Positions 52,301 through 59,775 of a DNA stretch of 64,000 nt are shown piece by piece. The position numbers and the translations under genes were made by a program. Numbering within the stretch: position 1 is the first letter of the stretch; each line of letters opens with the position of its first letter. This DNA is from an uncultured Dokdonia sp. (GTDB lineage: Bacteria; Bacteroidota; Bacteroidia; Flavobacteriales; Flavobacteriaceae), in the NCBI RefSeq assembly GCF_947492815.1, contig NZ_CANLOB010000025.1:1-64000 (forward strand), written 5' to 3'. Below the pieces are notes generated by a model. That model was not told the origin of the DNA. It saw only the letters and a program-made list of their open reading frames with translations, and made no database searches.

Positions 52301-52387
52301 TTTATTGCAACACCTGTGATGTTTGATACTGTACAGAAAAAAGCATTAAAAGAAGAAAAGAAAGAAGAAGAGTCAGAAGAAGCTTAA
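49343..52387 (+). CDS. secDF: Fused protein translocase subunit SecDF
   Basis: 1014 residues from the ATG at 49343; an in-frame TTG at 49322 is discounted. SecD half: 'ELNKGLDLKGGINVILQ', P1 domain with 'FETLRNRIDKFGVTQPNIQ', and six helices. SecF half: 'TGGLNAGVDFVGGRSYTVRF' and six more helices ('IGYSLNDTVVVFDRIREYI'). SecDF uses the proton-motive force to pull preproteins out on the periplasmic side. The P1 domain has an acidic, disordered insert near residues 270-310, rich in Glu and Asp. The fused form is usual in Bacteroidota. Confidence 0.96.
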   Translation: MQNKGLIRLFAIVFGLVCIYQLGFTYLANKTETAAKEFAISKAGDNADERDRQERIYLDSVGKLPIYAGITYNEAKEKELNKGLDLKGGINVILQISVRDILGGLANGKRDPKFIAALDAADEAQKDSQNTYLDDFLTAFDAQGGDKKLADPDIFSNVVLGDKIRKANIPNAEVAEVLREEVKETIQSAFETLRNRIDKFGVTQPNIQSLGDNGRILVELPGAKDIQRAVEFVTAKAQLEFYETHYAGDALQYLFSVNQALAAKVKKDEVEETEVVQDSTENTDNVVDELLKDVEEDEEEEVAQNNPLFDVFEPNQIALNPQYRQISTIGYAAVKDTAKINAYLRTPEIVRLRPANLRFAKFTWGDVETLEQGTGDDITEVERVTLYALESNRSGAPYMSGDVVNDARQQYTQQQKPAVGLDFEGQGVSQWAKMTRTVAQKGNAIAIVLDNTVQSAATAGKEIKGGSTEISGNFTVQSAQDLATVLNAGKLPASADVIEAEEIGATLGKEAINSGVISFVIALLLVLIWMVFYYGKAGLFADIALIVNILFIFGVLASLGAVLTLPGIAGIVLTIGMSVDANVLIFERIKEELRKGKSQKDAIKDGFNNALSSILDANITTFLTALILFLFGTGPVQGFATTLMIGIATSLFSAIFITRLFIDNYGKNGKSLAFATGMTKNLFTNTKIDFLGKRKVAYIISLGLVAVGVFSLVTGGLNAGVDFVGGRSYTVRFEKAISSTEVGELLASDAVFGSAIVKTYGADNQLKITTKYKIQESGIEVDEAVEKKLFGALKDYFPANLSFEDFSRSFEGKTVGKMSYNKVGPTIADDIKRGALLAVVGSLIVVFLYILLRFRRWQFSLGAVTAVFHDVLLVLGIFAIFKNIMPFDMEVDQNFIAAILTVIGYSLNDTVVVFDRIREYIKEHGSTRGFGKLINQALNSTLSRTLNTSVTTLIVLLAIFFLGADSIRGLMFALIVGVIVGTYSSLFIATPVMFDTVQKKALKEEKKEEESEEA

Positions 52388-52410
52388 TCTTCCTTTTCTA
52401 TTAGAGATAC

Positions 52411-52446
52411 AAAAACCCGTTATACAATTGTGTAACGGGTTTTGTT
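52411..52446 (+). terminator. Terminator after secDF
   Basis: Stem AAAACCCGTTACACAA-like (AACCCGTTA / TAACGGGTT) with an AT loop, then TTTGTTTTT. Confidence 0.88.
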
Positions 52447-52464
52447 TTTATGTAGATATAAGTC

Positions 52465-52480
52465 CGCTTTCGCGAAAGCG
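52465..52480. repeat. CGCTTTCGCGAAAGCG palindrome between secDF and ftsY
   Basis: Perfect 16-base copy. Intergenic, just after the terminator. Confidence 0.95.
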
Positions 52481-52595
52481 TATAAAGAACCTGTCAAAAC
52501 AGTAGATAATAAAGCAATAAAAAGAGATACCGACCTGACATAATTGCATTCTCAGGAAAAGGCATTATTTTTGACATTCTATCCAAAAAAGAAAC

Positions 52596-53549
52596 ATGAG
52601 TTTTTTCAAAAAAATATTCTCAAAAGAGAAAAAAGAAACCTTAGACAAAGGACTCGAAAAATCAAAGACTAGCTTCTTTGAAAAGATGAGTAAAGCCGTT
52701 GCAGGAAAGTCTAAGGTTGATGACGATGTTCTAGATAATTTAGAAGAGGTATTGGTGACTAGTGATGTAGGTGTAAAGACAACTCTTAAAGTAATAGAAC
52801 GCATCGAGGCACGAGTAGCTAAAGACAAATACCTAGGAACCGACGAGCTTAATAAAATCTTACGTGAAGAAATTGCAGGATTATTAAGTGAAACAAACAC
52901 CGGAAACGCAACTGATTTTGAAGTTCCTGAAGGAACCAAGCCACATGTGATTATGGTCGTAGGTGTAAATGGTGTTGGAAAAACCACTACTATAGGGAAA
53001 CTAGCCTATCAGTTTAAAAAGCAAGGAAAGAAAGTAGTTTTGGGTGCAGCAGATACCTTTAGAGCTGCTGCCATAGATCAATTACAAGTATGGGCAGATC
53101 GTGTAGATATTCCTATTGTAAAGCAGCAAATGGGAAGTGATCCAGCTTCTGTGGCTTTTGATGCTTTAGAAAGTGGAGTTAATCAAGGTGCCGATGTAAT
53201 TATTATAGATACAGCAGGACGTTTACATAATAAAGTAAACCTAATGAATGAGCTTACGAAGGTAAAACGAGTGATGCAAAAAGTAGTTGGAGATGCACCC
53301 CATGATGTTTTACTAGTACTAGATGGTTCTACAGGTCAAAATGCTTTTGAGCAAGCCAAACAGTTTACAGCTGCAACTGAAGTAACATCACTTGCTGTGA
53401 CTAAATTAGACGGAACAGCAAAAGGAGGTGTTGTAATTGGTATTTCAGATCAATTTCAAATTCCAGTAAAGTATATAGGTGTAGGAGAAGGAATAGAAGA
53501 TTTACAAGTGTTTAACAAAATAGAGTTTGTAGACTCGTTCTTTAAATAG
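52596..53549 (+). CDS. ftsY: Signal recognition particle receptor FtsY
   Basis: 317 residues, with only a short positively charged N-terminus instead of the long acidic A domain of E. coli. The NG domain has 'VVGVNGVGKTTTIGKLA', 'ADTFRAAAIDQLQVWA', 'IIDTAGRLHNK', 'TKLDGTAKGGVVIGI' and the final 'GVGEGIEDLQVF'. It docks ribosome-SRP complexes at the membrane. Next to secDF, both being parts of protein export. Confidence 0.97.
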   Translation: MSFFKKIFSKEKKETLDKGLEKSKTSFFEKMSKAVAGKSKVDDDVLDNLEEVLVTSDVGVKTTLKVIERIEARVAKDKYLGTDELNKILREEIAGLLSETNTGNATDFEVPEGTKPHVIMVVGVNGVGKTTTIGKLAYQFKKQGKKVVLGAADTFRAAAIDQLQVWADRVDIPIVKQQMGSDPASVAFDALESGVNQGADVIIIDTAGRLHNKVNLMNELTKVKRVMQKVVGDAPHDVLLVLDGSTGQNAFEQAKQFTAATEVTSLAVTKLDGTAKGGVVIGISDQFQIPVKYIGVGEGIEDLQVFNKIEFVDSFFK

Positions 53550-53572
53550 AACGTTAATTATAAAATATTCAG

Positions 53573-53605
53573 AGGCTTTACGATTTATCGTAAAGCCTTT
53601 TTTTA
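53573..53605 (+). terminator. Terminator after ftsY
   Basis: AGGCTTTACGA, loop TTTA, TCGTAAAGCCT, then a T-run. Confidence 0.92.
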
Positions 53606-53634
53606 TACCTTGAAAACAAAAAATATCATTCGCT

Positions 53635-55308
53635 ATGAAAAAGTCTTTATTCCTGTTTTTATGTATTAGCTATTGTTTGTTTTCTTGTAAAGAATCACCA
53701 GAAGCAACACCTATTATAAAAAATGATCCTATTGTTTGGCAACCTTATAATGAAACCGAGGATTTGGCAGGGACGCAAAAATTGGAAAACCCTAGAATGC
53801 ATCTTAAACTCATAAATTCTAAAGTGAGAGATAAAAATGAGATTTGGAAACCTGTTCAAGAGCAATTACAAAGTTTTTCAGTAGCACGTTATAAAGAACT
53901 CCTACCGCAGGTTTTAGAAAAGGATATCCCCACATTACAACAACGCATAAAAGACGGCGTATTTACCTATGAAGAGCTTACATTGTTTTACCTCTATCGT
54001 ATTGCAAGTATAGAGAGCGATAATACTCGTGCGCTAAATGGTGTAATTACTTTAAATCCAGACGCAGTCGCAAAAGCTAGAACATACGATCAAATGGATA
54101 AAAATCAAATCGATGTGTACTCTGTTTTTGGAATGCCTATCCTTTTAAAGGATAATGTTGGTACGGCAGGTATGAACACAACGGCAGGCGCCATAGCTTT
54201 ACAAAATAATCAAACAGGAAATGCTTTTATCACAGAACGACTAGAAGCAGAAAATGCCATCATATTAGGAAAAGCAAACTTAAGTGAGTGGGCGTATTTC
54301 TTGTGTGCAGGATGTCCAGTAGGGTATAGTGCTGTAGGAGGACAAACCATAAACCCTTATGGAAGGTTAGAATTTGAATCTGGAGGTTCCAGTTCAGGGA
54401 GTGGGGTTTCGGTGGCTGCAAATTATGCAGTAGCAGCTATTGGAACAGAAACGGCAGGATCTATTTTATCACCCTCTAGTCAGAATTCTGTGGTAGGATT
54501 AAAACCAACGATTGGAGCATTGAGTAGAACGGGAATTGTGCCTATCTCCAGTACTTTAGATACGCCCGGGCCTATGACTAAAAATACAATAGATAATAGT
54601 ATTCTTTACCAAGCATTAATGGGGAAAGATTTAGCGGACCCAAAATCTGTAACATTGCCCGCATTTAAACCTTCAGAAGTTATAAAAGGAACGGTGCAAG
54701 AAAAACGTTTTGGTGTCGTAACCTCCTATTTAGAAAATCCGCAATACGCAACTGCTATAGAAAAAATCAAAACAAATGGCGGTGTTATTGTGGAAATAGA
54801 ACCTGAACAGGTGAATCTTCCGGGCTTTCTTACGGTATTAAATATAGATATGAAAAATGATCTTCCTGTCTATTTAAAGCAACATTCAGGATCTTCGGTA
54901 ACCATTAAAAATGTTGCAGATGCTGTTGCATTCAATAAAGAAGATACCTTGATACATGTTCCTTACGGACAACAATTATTTGAAGGTATTGTCGCCGATA
55001 AAACAACAGATCAAGAAAATGAAGAAATTAAAAATAACCTTGAAAAGATATCAAGGGCTTTTTTTGATGCATTTTTGGATGAGTACAAACTAGACGCCTT
55101 CTTATCTATTAATAATTATCATGCGGCCTATGCTGCCATGGCAAAATATCCGGCCCTTACCGTTCCAATGGGATATGCTGAAGACGACGAGCCCGAAGGA
55201 CTTACTTTTATTGGAAAACCCTTTACAGAAATTGATTTACTAAAATTGGGTTATGGGTATGAGCAAATCTCAAAAGAGCGTAAACTTCCTGAAGGTTATG
55301 AGGAGTAA
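53635..55308 (+). CDS. Amidase signature family lipoprotein
   Basis: 557 residues. Lipoprotein signal 'KKSLFLFLCISYCLFSCKES'. The Ser-cisSer-Lys triad is visible: Lys in 'PILLKDNVGTAG', serines in 'GGSSSGSGVSVAAN' and 'GTETAGSILSPSS'. 'TIGALSRTGIVPISSTLDTP' and 'ALTVPMGYAEDDEPEGL' complete the family pattern. It hydrolyses an amide bond, substrate unknown; location on a membrane in the periplasm or on the surface rules out a GatA role. Transcribed alone. Confidence 0.93.
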   Translation: MKKSLFLFLCISYCLFSCKESPEATPIIKNDPIVWQPYNETEDLAGTQKLENPRMHLKLINSKVRDKNEIWKPVQEQLQSFSVARYKELLPQVLEKDIPTLQQRIKDGVFTYEELTLFYLYRIASIESDNTRALNGVITLNPDAVAKARTYDQMDKNQIDVYSVFGMPILLKDNVGTAGMNTTAGAIALQNNQTGNAFITERLEAENAIILGKANLSEWAYFLCAGCPVGYSAVGGQTINPYGRLEFESGGSSSGSGVSVAANYAVAAIGTETAGSILSPSSQNSVVGLKPTIGALSRTGIVPISSTLDTPGPMTKNTIDNSILYQALMGKDLADPKSVTLPAFKPSEVIKGTVQEKRFGVVTSYLENPQYATAIEKIKTNGGVIVEIEPEQVNLPGFLTVLNIDMKNDLPVYLKQHSGSSVTIKNVADAVAFNKEDTLIHVPYGQQLFEGIVADKTTDQENEEIKNNLEKISRAFFDAFLDEYKLDAFLSINNYHAAYAAMAKYPALTVPMGYAEDDEPEGLTFIGKPFTEIDLLKLGYGYEQISKERKLPEGYEE

Positions 55309-55329
55309 TGTCTTAATTCAGTAGGGAGG

Positions 55330-55466
55330 TTGTATACGCTTTCAAGGAACATCGTTATGCAGAAGTTTATACTGAGCATTATCGAAGTATGAAATCGAAC
55401 TTGTGAGACCTGCCTGTCGGTAGGCAGGTTCACGACTGCAAGGAGAGTGAAACGGTAAAGCATACC
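55330..55466. repeat. Mosaic repeat containing a CCTGCCTGTCGGTAGGCAGG hairpin
   Basis: The segment holds a half palindrome (TATACGCTTTC at 55333), 'GAGCATTATCGAAGTATG', 'CGAACTTGTGAGA', the GC-rich hairpin at 55409-55428, 'TTCACGACTGCAAGGAGAGT' and 'GGTAAAGC'. The blocks CGAACTTGTGAGA, TTCAC, GGAGAGTG and TAAAGC recur in the same order at 61020-61085. It fills the gap between the amidase and serine hydrolase genes. I take it for a non-coding mobile or recombining repeat. Confidence 0.75.
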
Positions 55467-55467
55467 C

Positions 55468-56586
55468 TTACTCAATAACAGCATTGATTTTCTCCCAGAG
55501 TTCAGTATCAAATCCAGATGGTCCTAAAACTTCCATTCCTGCGCTATCACCCATTCGAATGACCACGAGCTTTTTGCTAGGAACCACATATAGTTTTTGA
55601 TCATTTGCTCCTAGACCAGCAATAAGATCATCTGGGGCATTAGGAATAAGACTTCCAGAAAATTGGGCAGTACTACTAGGTAATCTATAACTATCTTTTC
55701 CATTAAGCCACCAAAGATATCCATAGGCGGGATTCAAACTTTGAGAAGAGGTAGTCATCTCCTGAAAATAAGAAGCCGAAATAAGTTGTGTTCCGTCCCA
55801 ATTCCCTTCGTTAAGATTTAGTAATCCAAAACGAGCCATACTTCTGGCAGTACTAAAATAAATACGATTAAAACCAATATTTATCCATGCGCCATTCATA
55901 CCAATACTGTTTTTGAGGCGGTTGTCAAAATAAGTGTCAAACCCTTCAGGAATGGCTTCATGTAGCACAGGTTGTAATAATGTATAAAATGCATTATGGT
56001 AATACCAGTAGTTGCTAGGAGCATTTAGATATAAAAGACATTCAGGATCTGTACACGAAGTATTTGAAACTGTATAATCACCTCCCGATGTCATAGTTAA
56101 TTGATTTCTTACTGTAATGGCTTGTTCTTGTTCTGGAGACATAGCTGTCCATTCGTTTCCTAAATACGTAGAACTGGTATCATCCACAGATAATAAACCA
56201 TCATCTTGCGCCATTCCAGTAACAAAACTGGTAAGTGTTTTTCCTGCTGAAAACCAAGGGTTATTATCACTTATTAAAGCACCATTATAATATTCTTCAA
56301 TCACAATCTTTCCATCTTTTAAGATTATAAAGGCCTTGGTATTGTGATCTATTAAAAATGTATGAAGCGGTTCTAATTCATTAGTGTTCCAACCTATTAG
56401 TTCTGGTGCTGTTGTTTCCCAAGTGTCACTATCTATGGGAGGGAAATATAAGGTTGTATTTGAAGTGTCACCGTTAGTAGGTGTAGGCTCTTCTGTGGTC
56501 ATCTCTTCAGATGTGGTGTCTGTAGGGTCATCAGAAGAAGAACAACCTAAGCATATTAAAAACACAATGAAGTACATAGCTCTCAT
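55468..56586 (-). CDS. Beta-lactamase family serine hydrolase (lipoprotein)
   Basis: 372 residues. Lipoprotein signal 'YFIVFLICLGCSSSD' followed by a Thr/Glu-rich linker. The class C beta-lactamase/DD-peptidase fold shows SxxK as 'FSAGKTLTSFV', YxN as 'YYHNAFY', and 'PAYGYLWWLNG' later. 'SLTMTSGGDYTVS' (LLTHTSG-like) is typical. It may act on peptidoglycan peptides or on small esters; I cannot choose. Probably anchored in the outer membrane. Convergent with the amidase across a repeat-filled gap. Confidence 0.92.
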   Translation of the reverse strand: MRAMYFIVFLICLGCSSSDDPTDTTSEEMTTEEPTPTNGDTSNTTLYFPPIDSDTWETTAPELIGWNTNELEPLHTFLIDHNTKAFIILKDGKIVIEEYYNGALISDNNPWFSAGKTLTSFVTGMAQDDGLLSVDDTSSTYLGNEWTAMSPEQEQAITVRNQLTMTSGGDYTVSNTSCTDPECLLYLNAPSNYWYYHNAFYTLLQPVLHEAIPEGFDTYFDNRLKNSIGMNGAWINIGFNRIYFSTARSMARFGLLNLNEGNWDGTQLISASYFQEMTTSSQSLNPAYGYLWWLNGKDSYRLPSSTAQFSGSLIPNAPDDLIAGLGANDQKLYVVPSKKLVVIRMGDSAGMEVLGPSGFDTELWEKINAVIE

Positions 56587-56908
56587 CTAGATTATATTGA
56601 TTTTGGTTGTCTTTTGGACTCTGTAAATCTCAAATCGTTTAATACTAGATTAAAAATTGCGCATTTTATTTTTTCTCTATCCTAAAGAAAGGGTGAATAG
56701 TAGAAATTTTTATTCTATCCTTTAAGGTTTGAGGAAAAAAATGAAAATACAGTATCTAAACACAATTTATTCTTCCCCAATGGACAAGTGTTAATAGTTG
56801 TATAAAAAGTATGATGTTGCCTAAGGCTGACTAACAGCTTGTTTTACTAATTTATATGTTGCTCCTATTTTTTATAACGTATCTTTGCACTCCGAATAAA
56901 ACATAGGT
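56587..56908. other. Intergenic region between the serine hydrolase and rimO
   Basis: 322 AT-rich bases. Contains the rimO promoter at its right end and no other structure I can name. Confidence 0.6.
56859..56887 (+). promoter_or_regulatory. Bacteroidota promoter of rimO
   Basis: TTG at 56859-56861, an 18-base spacer, and TATCTTTG at 56880-56887; the ATG follows at 56909. Confidence 0.7.
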
Positions 56909-58255
56909 ATGAGAACGAAAACCCTCAAAAAGAATAAGATCAATGTAGTCACCCTTGGATGTTCTAAGAATGTCTATGATAGTGAAGTATTGATGGGACA
57001 ACTAAAAGCCAATGGCAAAGAAGTGGCTCATGAAGAAGAAGGGAATATTGTAGTAATTAATACCTGTGGTTTTATTGATAATGCCAAAGAAGAATCTGTC
57101 AATACTATTCTAGAGTATGTAAAGCAGAAAGAGGAAGGTGATGTTGATAAAGTATTTGTGACAGGTTGTTTATCTGAGCGTTATAAACCAGATCTACAAA
57201 ATGAAATTCCAGATGTAGATCAATACTTCGGTACCACAGAATTACCAGGTTTACTAAAAGCATTGGGTGCAGATTATAAGCATGAGCTTATAGGAGAGCG
57301 TATTACTACGACACCTAAAAACTATGCATATCTTAAAATAGCCGAAGGCTGTGACCGTCCATGTTCGTTTTGTGCTATTCCTTTGATGCGAGGAAAACAC
57401 AAATCGAAACCTATTGAACACCTCGTAACAGAAGCTAAAAAACTGGCGGCCAATGGTGTTTCTGAATTAATTCTCATTGCACAAGATCTTACTTATTACG
57501 GATTAGATTTATATAAAAAACGAAACCTAGCTGAGTTATTAGAAGCACTCGTAAAAGTAGAAGGCATAGAATGGATTCGTTTGCACTATGCGTTTCCTAC
57601 AGGATTCCCAATGGAAGTTCTAGAAGTGATGCATCGCGAGCCTAAAGTGTGTAATTATATTGATATTCCTTTACAGCATATTTCAGACCCTATTTTGAAG
57701 TCGATGCGTCGTGGTACCACTATGGTGAAGACCAATACATTGTTAGACCGCTTTCGCGAAAGCGTACCCAACATGACCATCCGTACGACCTTAATTGTAG
57801 GATACCCAGGTGAGACCGAAGAAGATTTTCAAACGCTGAAACAATGGGTGAAAGACCAACGTTTTGAACGTTTAGGATGTTTTACCTATTCTCATGAAGA
57901 AAATACACATGCTTTCAATTTGGAAGATGATGTTCCTGAGGAAGTGAAAATGGACCGAGCCAATCAAATTATGGAAATTCAGTCGCAAATCTCTTGGGAA
58001 TTAAATCAACAAAAAATAGGACAAGAATTCAAAATTGTAGTTGACCGTAAAGAAGGAAATTACTTTGTGGGTCGTACAGAATTTGATAGTCCAGATGTAG
58101 ATAATGAAGTACTGATAGATGCCACAAAGTATTACTTAAAAACTGGAGGCTATACCACGGTAAAAATAATAGAAGCAGAAGATTTTGACTTATATGCGGA
58201 ACCTCTAGAAATATTAGAAAGACCAAAACCAATGCATGCAAAGTCTAAAAATTAA
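56909..58255 (+). CDS. rimO: Ribosomal protein uS12 methylthiotransferase RimO
   Basis: 448 residues. UPF0004 domain cysteines: 'LGCSKNVYDSEVL', 'NTCGFIDNAKEES' and 'VTGCLSERY'. The radical SAM cluster is in 'EGCDRPCSFCAIPLMRGKHK', and a TRAM domain ends the protein. RimO adds a methylthio group to Asp88 of S12, using two 4Fe-4S clusters. A copy of the palindrome at 57749 encodes 'RFRESVPNM', a segment just before strand 'TIRTTLIVGYPGETEEDF'. The stop codon lies in a 28-base palindrome shared with the convergent gene. Confidence 0.97.
   Translation: MRTKTLKKNKINVVTLGCSKNVYDSEVLMGQLKANGKEVAHEEEGNIVVINTCGFIDNAKEESVNTILEYVKQKEEGDVDKVFVTGCLSERYKPDLQNEIPDVDQYFGTTELPGLLKALGADYKHELIGERITTTPKNYAYLKIAEGCDRPCSFCAIPLMRGKHKSKPIEHLVTEAKKLAANGVSELILIAQDLTYYGLDLYKKRNLAELLEALVKVEGIEWIRLHYAFPTGFPMEVLEVMHREPKVCNYIDIPLQHISDPILKSMRRGTTMVKTNTLLDRFRESVPNMTIRTTLIVGYPGETEEDFQTLKQWVKDQRFERLGCFTYSHEENTHAFNLEDDVPEEVKMDRANQIMEIQSQISWELNQQKIGQEFKIVVDRKEGNYFVGRTEFDSPDVDNEVLIDATKYYLKTGGYTTVKIIEAEDFDLYAEPLEILERPKPMHAKSKN
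57749..57764. repeat. CGCTTTCGCGAAAGCG palindrome inside rimO
   Basis: Perfect 16-base copy, read as Phe-Arg-Glu-Ser. Confidence 0.95.
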
Positions 58256-58278
58256 AGATTAAATATTTAATCTTTAAT
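58251..58278. terminator. 28-base AT-rich palindrome between convergent stop codons
   Basis: Perfect palindrome with arm ATTAAAGATTAAAT. It contains the rimO stop and the last codons of the convergent T9SS gene, so it may end both transcripts, though the stem is all A/T-rich. Confidence 0.6.
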
Positions 58279-59715
58279 AAATTTTCTTATTATAATTGAA
58301 TTGTTGATATTAACTTTCACAAAGTATGTGCCAGTACTTAGATTTGCAATATCAATAAAACCATTTGTAAGTGTATCTTCTTTTACTTTTTGTCCACTTA
58401 TAGCAAATACTCTGTAGTCAGAATCGCTCAATAGCTGATTGTCTTTATAGATTAGTAGATGTCCCATTCCTATATTATTTTCTAAAGTAATAGAAGCGTC
58501 TAATTGATTAAAAGATTCTAGATTTAGTAGTGCAGATATGTCAAAAATTCTAGCTGCACCACCTACTGTTAATGCAAATGGTGATCCAATGATTATTGTA
58601 GATCCATCACCAGAAATAGCTGCAGAATTGAAAGCGTTATTTTCTATTATACTCTCTATAGTTGAACCTAATTGCACCCAACTATTATTTATAAAGCCAT
58701 AAGCGAATAGTTCACCAGTTCTAGATGTATATGAAAGTACATTACCATTTGCTGATAATTCAATAGAAGTGCCAATATTTGCACTGTTTGATTCTCCATC
58801 TATATCCTGTCCTATTTGAATCCACTCACTATTCTGTCGTTCATAAACACGTATATGCCCAGATTGTGTTCCTCCATTATTACTATTCCACGGAGCTCCT
58901 ATTGCTATTCTATTTCCGTTTTCACTAATAGAAACACTTGAGCCAGAAAGATTTCCTGAATTTTCACCTAAAATATCCCCCTCTAATTGAAACCATTGGT
59001 TGGAACTAAATATAAAAGCTCTAACAAGCCCTGTAGATTGCATATGCGCTTTAGATCCAACAGCAATAATATTTCCATTTGAAGACATGGAAACACTACT
59101 TCCAAATTCTTCTAATGGATCTGGAGTAGGTAAAAATTCTGCCAAGACCCAATCATTTCCATCATAATTATATATTTCAATATTACCACTACTTTGTCCA
59201 TGAGCGAATGATATTGGAATACCAATTACAATTCTATCTCCATTGTCATTAATGTCAACTGAAAAGCCTAGTGCAGAACCTGGACCTCCATTAATAGTAG
59301 TTCCTTTTTGAATCCATTCGGATCCATTATATTCGTATACAAATACTTTTCCTGCGAATTGACCTTGACCGTTAACTTCTGCTTCAGGAGCTCCAATAAT
59401 CATAGTATTTCCATCACTTGTTAAAGAGATAGAAGAGCCAAATGAAAGAGCATCTTCAGGGGGTACTATTTGATCACCCAATGGTGACCAGTTGCCATTT
59501 TCTAAAATGAAAACATTCACATAACCTAAAAATTGACCAGTATTATTATTTCCGGTTCCTCCTATTGCTATAATTTGACCGTTTCCAGATGAAGTAACAG
59601 AAGTTCCCAAAAAATCAGACGCTATTAGTTGTCCGTCTATAATTTGTCCAATTTGTACTTGGCTAAATGAAACGTGTGAGATAATAAATAATAAATAAAA
59701 TAAAGATTTTTTCAT
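58267..59715 (-). CDS. Secreted FG-GAP-like beta-propeller protein with T9SS sorting domain
   Basis: 482 residues. Signal peptide 'KSLFYLLFIISHVSFSQ'. About seven repeats of 50-60 residues share 'G.S...S.(D/N)G....IG', for example 'GSSISLTSDGNTMIIGAPE' and 'GSSVSISENGNRIAIGAPW', separated by 'W.Q.G..I.G'; this fits an FG-GAP-like propeller. The last 75 residues are a type A sorting domain ('LLIYKDNQLLSDSDYRVFAI', 'DIANLSTGTYFVKV', 'IIIRKFIKD'). It should be exported by T9SS and attached to the surface or released. Target unknown. Confidence 0.9.
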   Translation of the reverse strand: MKKSLFYLLFIISHVSFSQVQIGQIIDGQLIASDFLGTSVTSSGNGQIIAIGGTGNNNTGQFLGYVNVFILENGNWSPLGDQIVPPEDALSFGSSISLTSDGNTMIIGAPEAEVNGQGQFAGKVFVYEYNGSEWIQKGTTINGGPGSALGFSVDINDNGDRIVIGIPISFAHGQSSGNIEIYNYDGNDWVLAEFLPTPDPLEEFGSSVSMSSNGNIIAVGSKAHMQSTGLVRAFIFSSNQWFQLEGDILGENSGNLSGSSVSISENGNRIAIGAPWNSNNGGTQSGHIRVYERQNSEWIQIGQDIDGESNSANIGTSIELSANGNVLSYTSRTGELFAYGFINNSWVQLGSTIESIIENNAFNSAAISGDGSTIIIGSPFALTVGGAARIFDISALLNLESFNQLDASITLENNIGMGHLLIYKDNQLLSDSDYRVFAISGQKVKEDTLTNGFIDIANLSTGTYFVKVNINNSIIIRKFIKD

Positions 59716-59740
59716 TCTAAAATAATAGTTTGTAGAGTAG

Positions 59741-59748
59741 TAACTTTG
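59741..59748 (+). promoter_or_regulatory. Possible -7 box of the BNR-like lipoprotein gene
   Basis: TAACTTTG, 28 bases before the ATG at 59776. Confidence 0.45.
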
Positions 59749-59775
59749 TAAAGATACTTGTTAATATAATATAAA

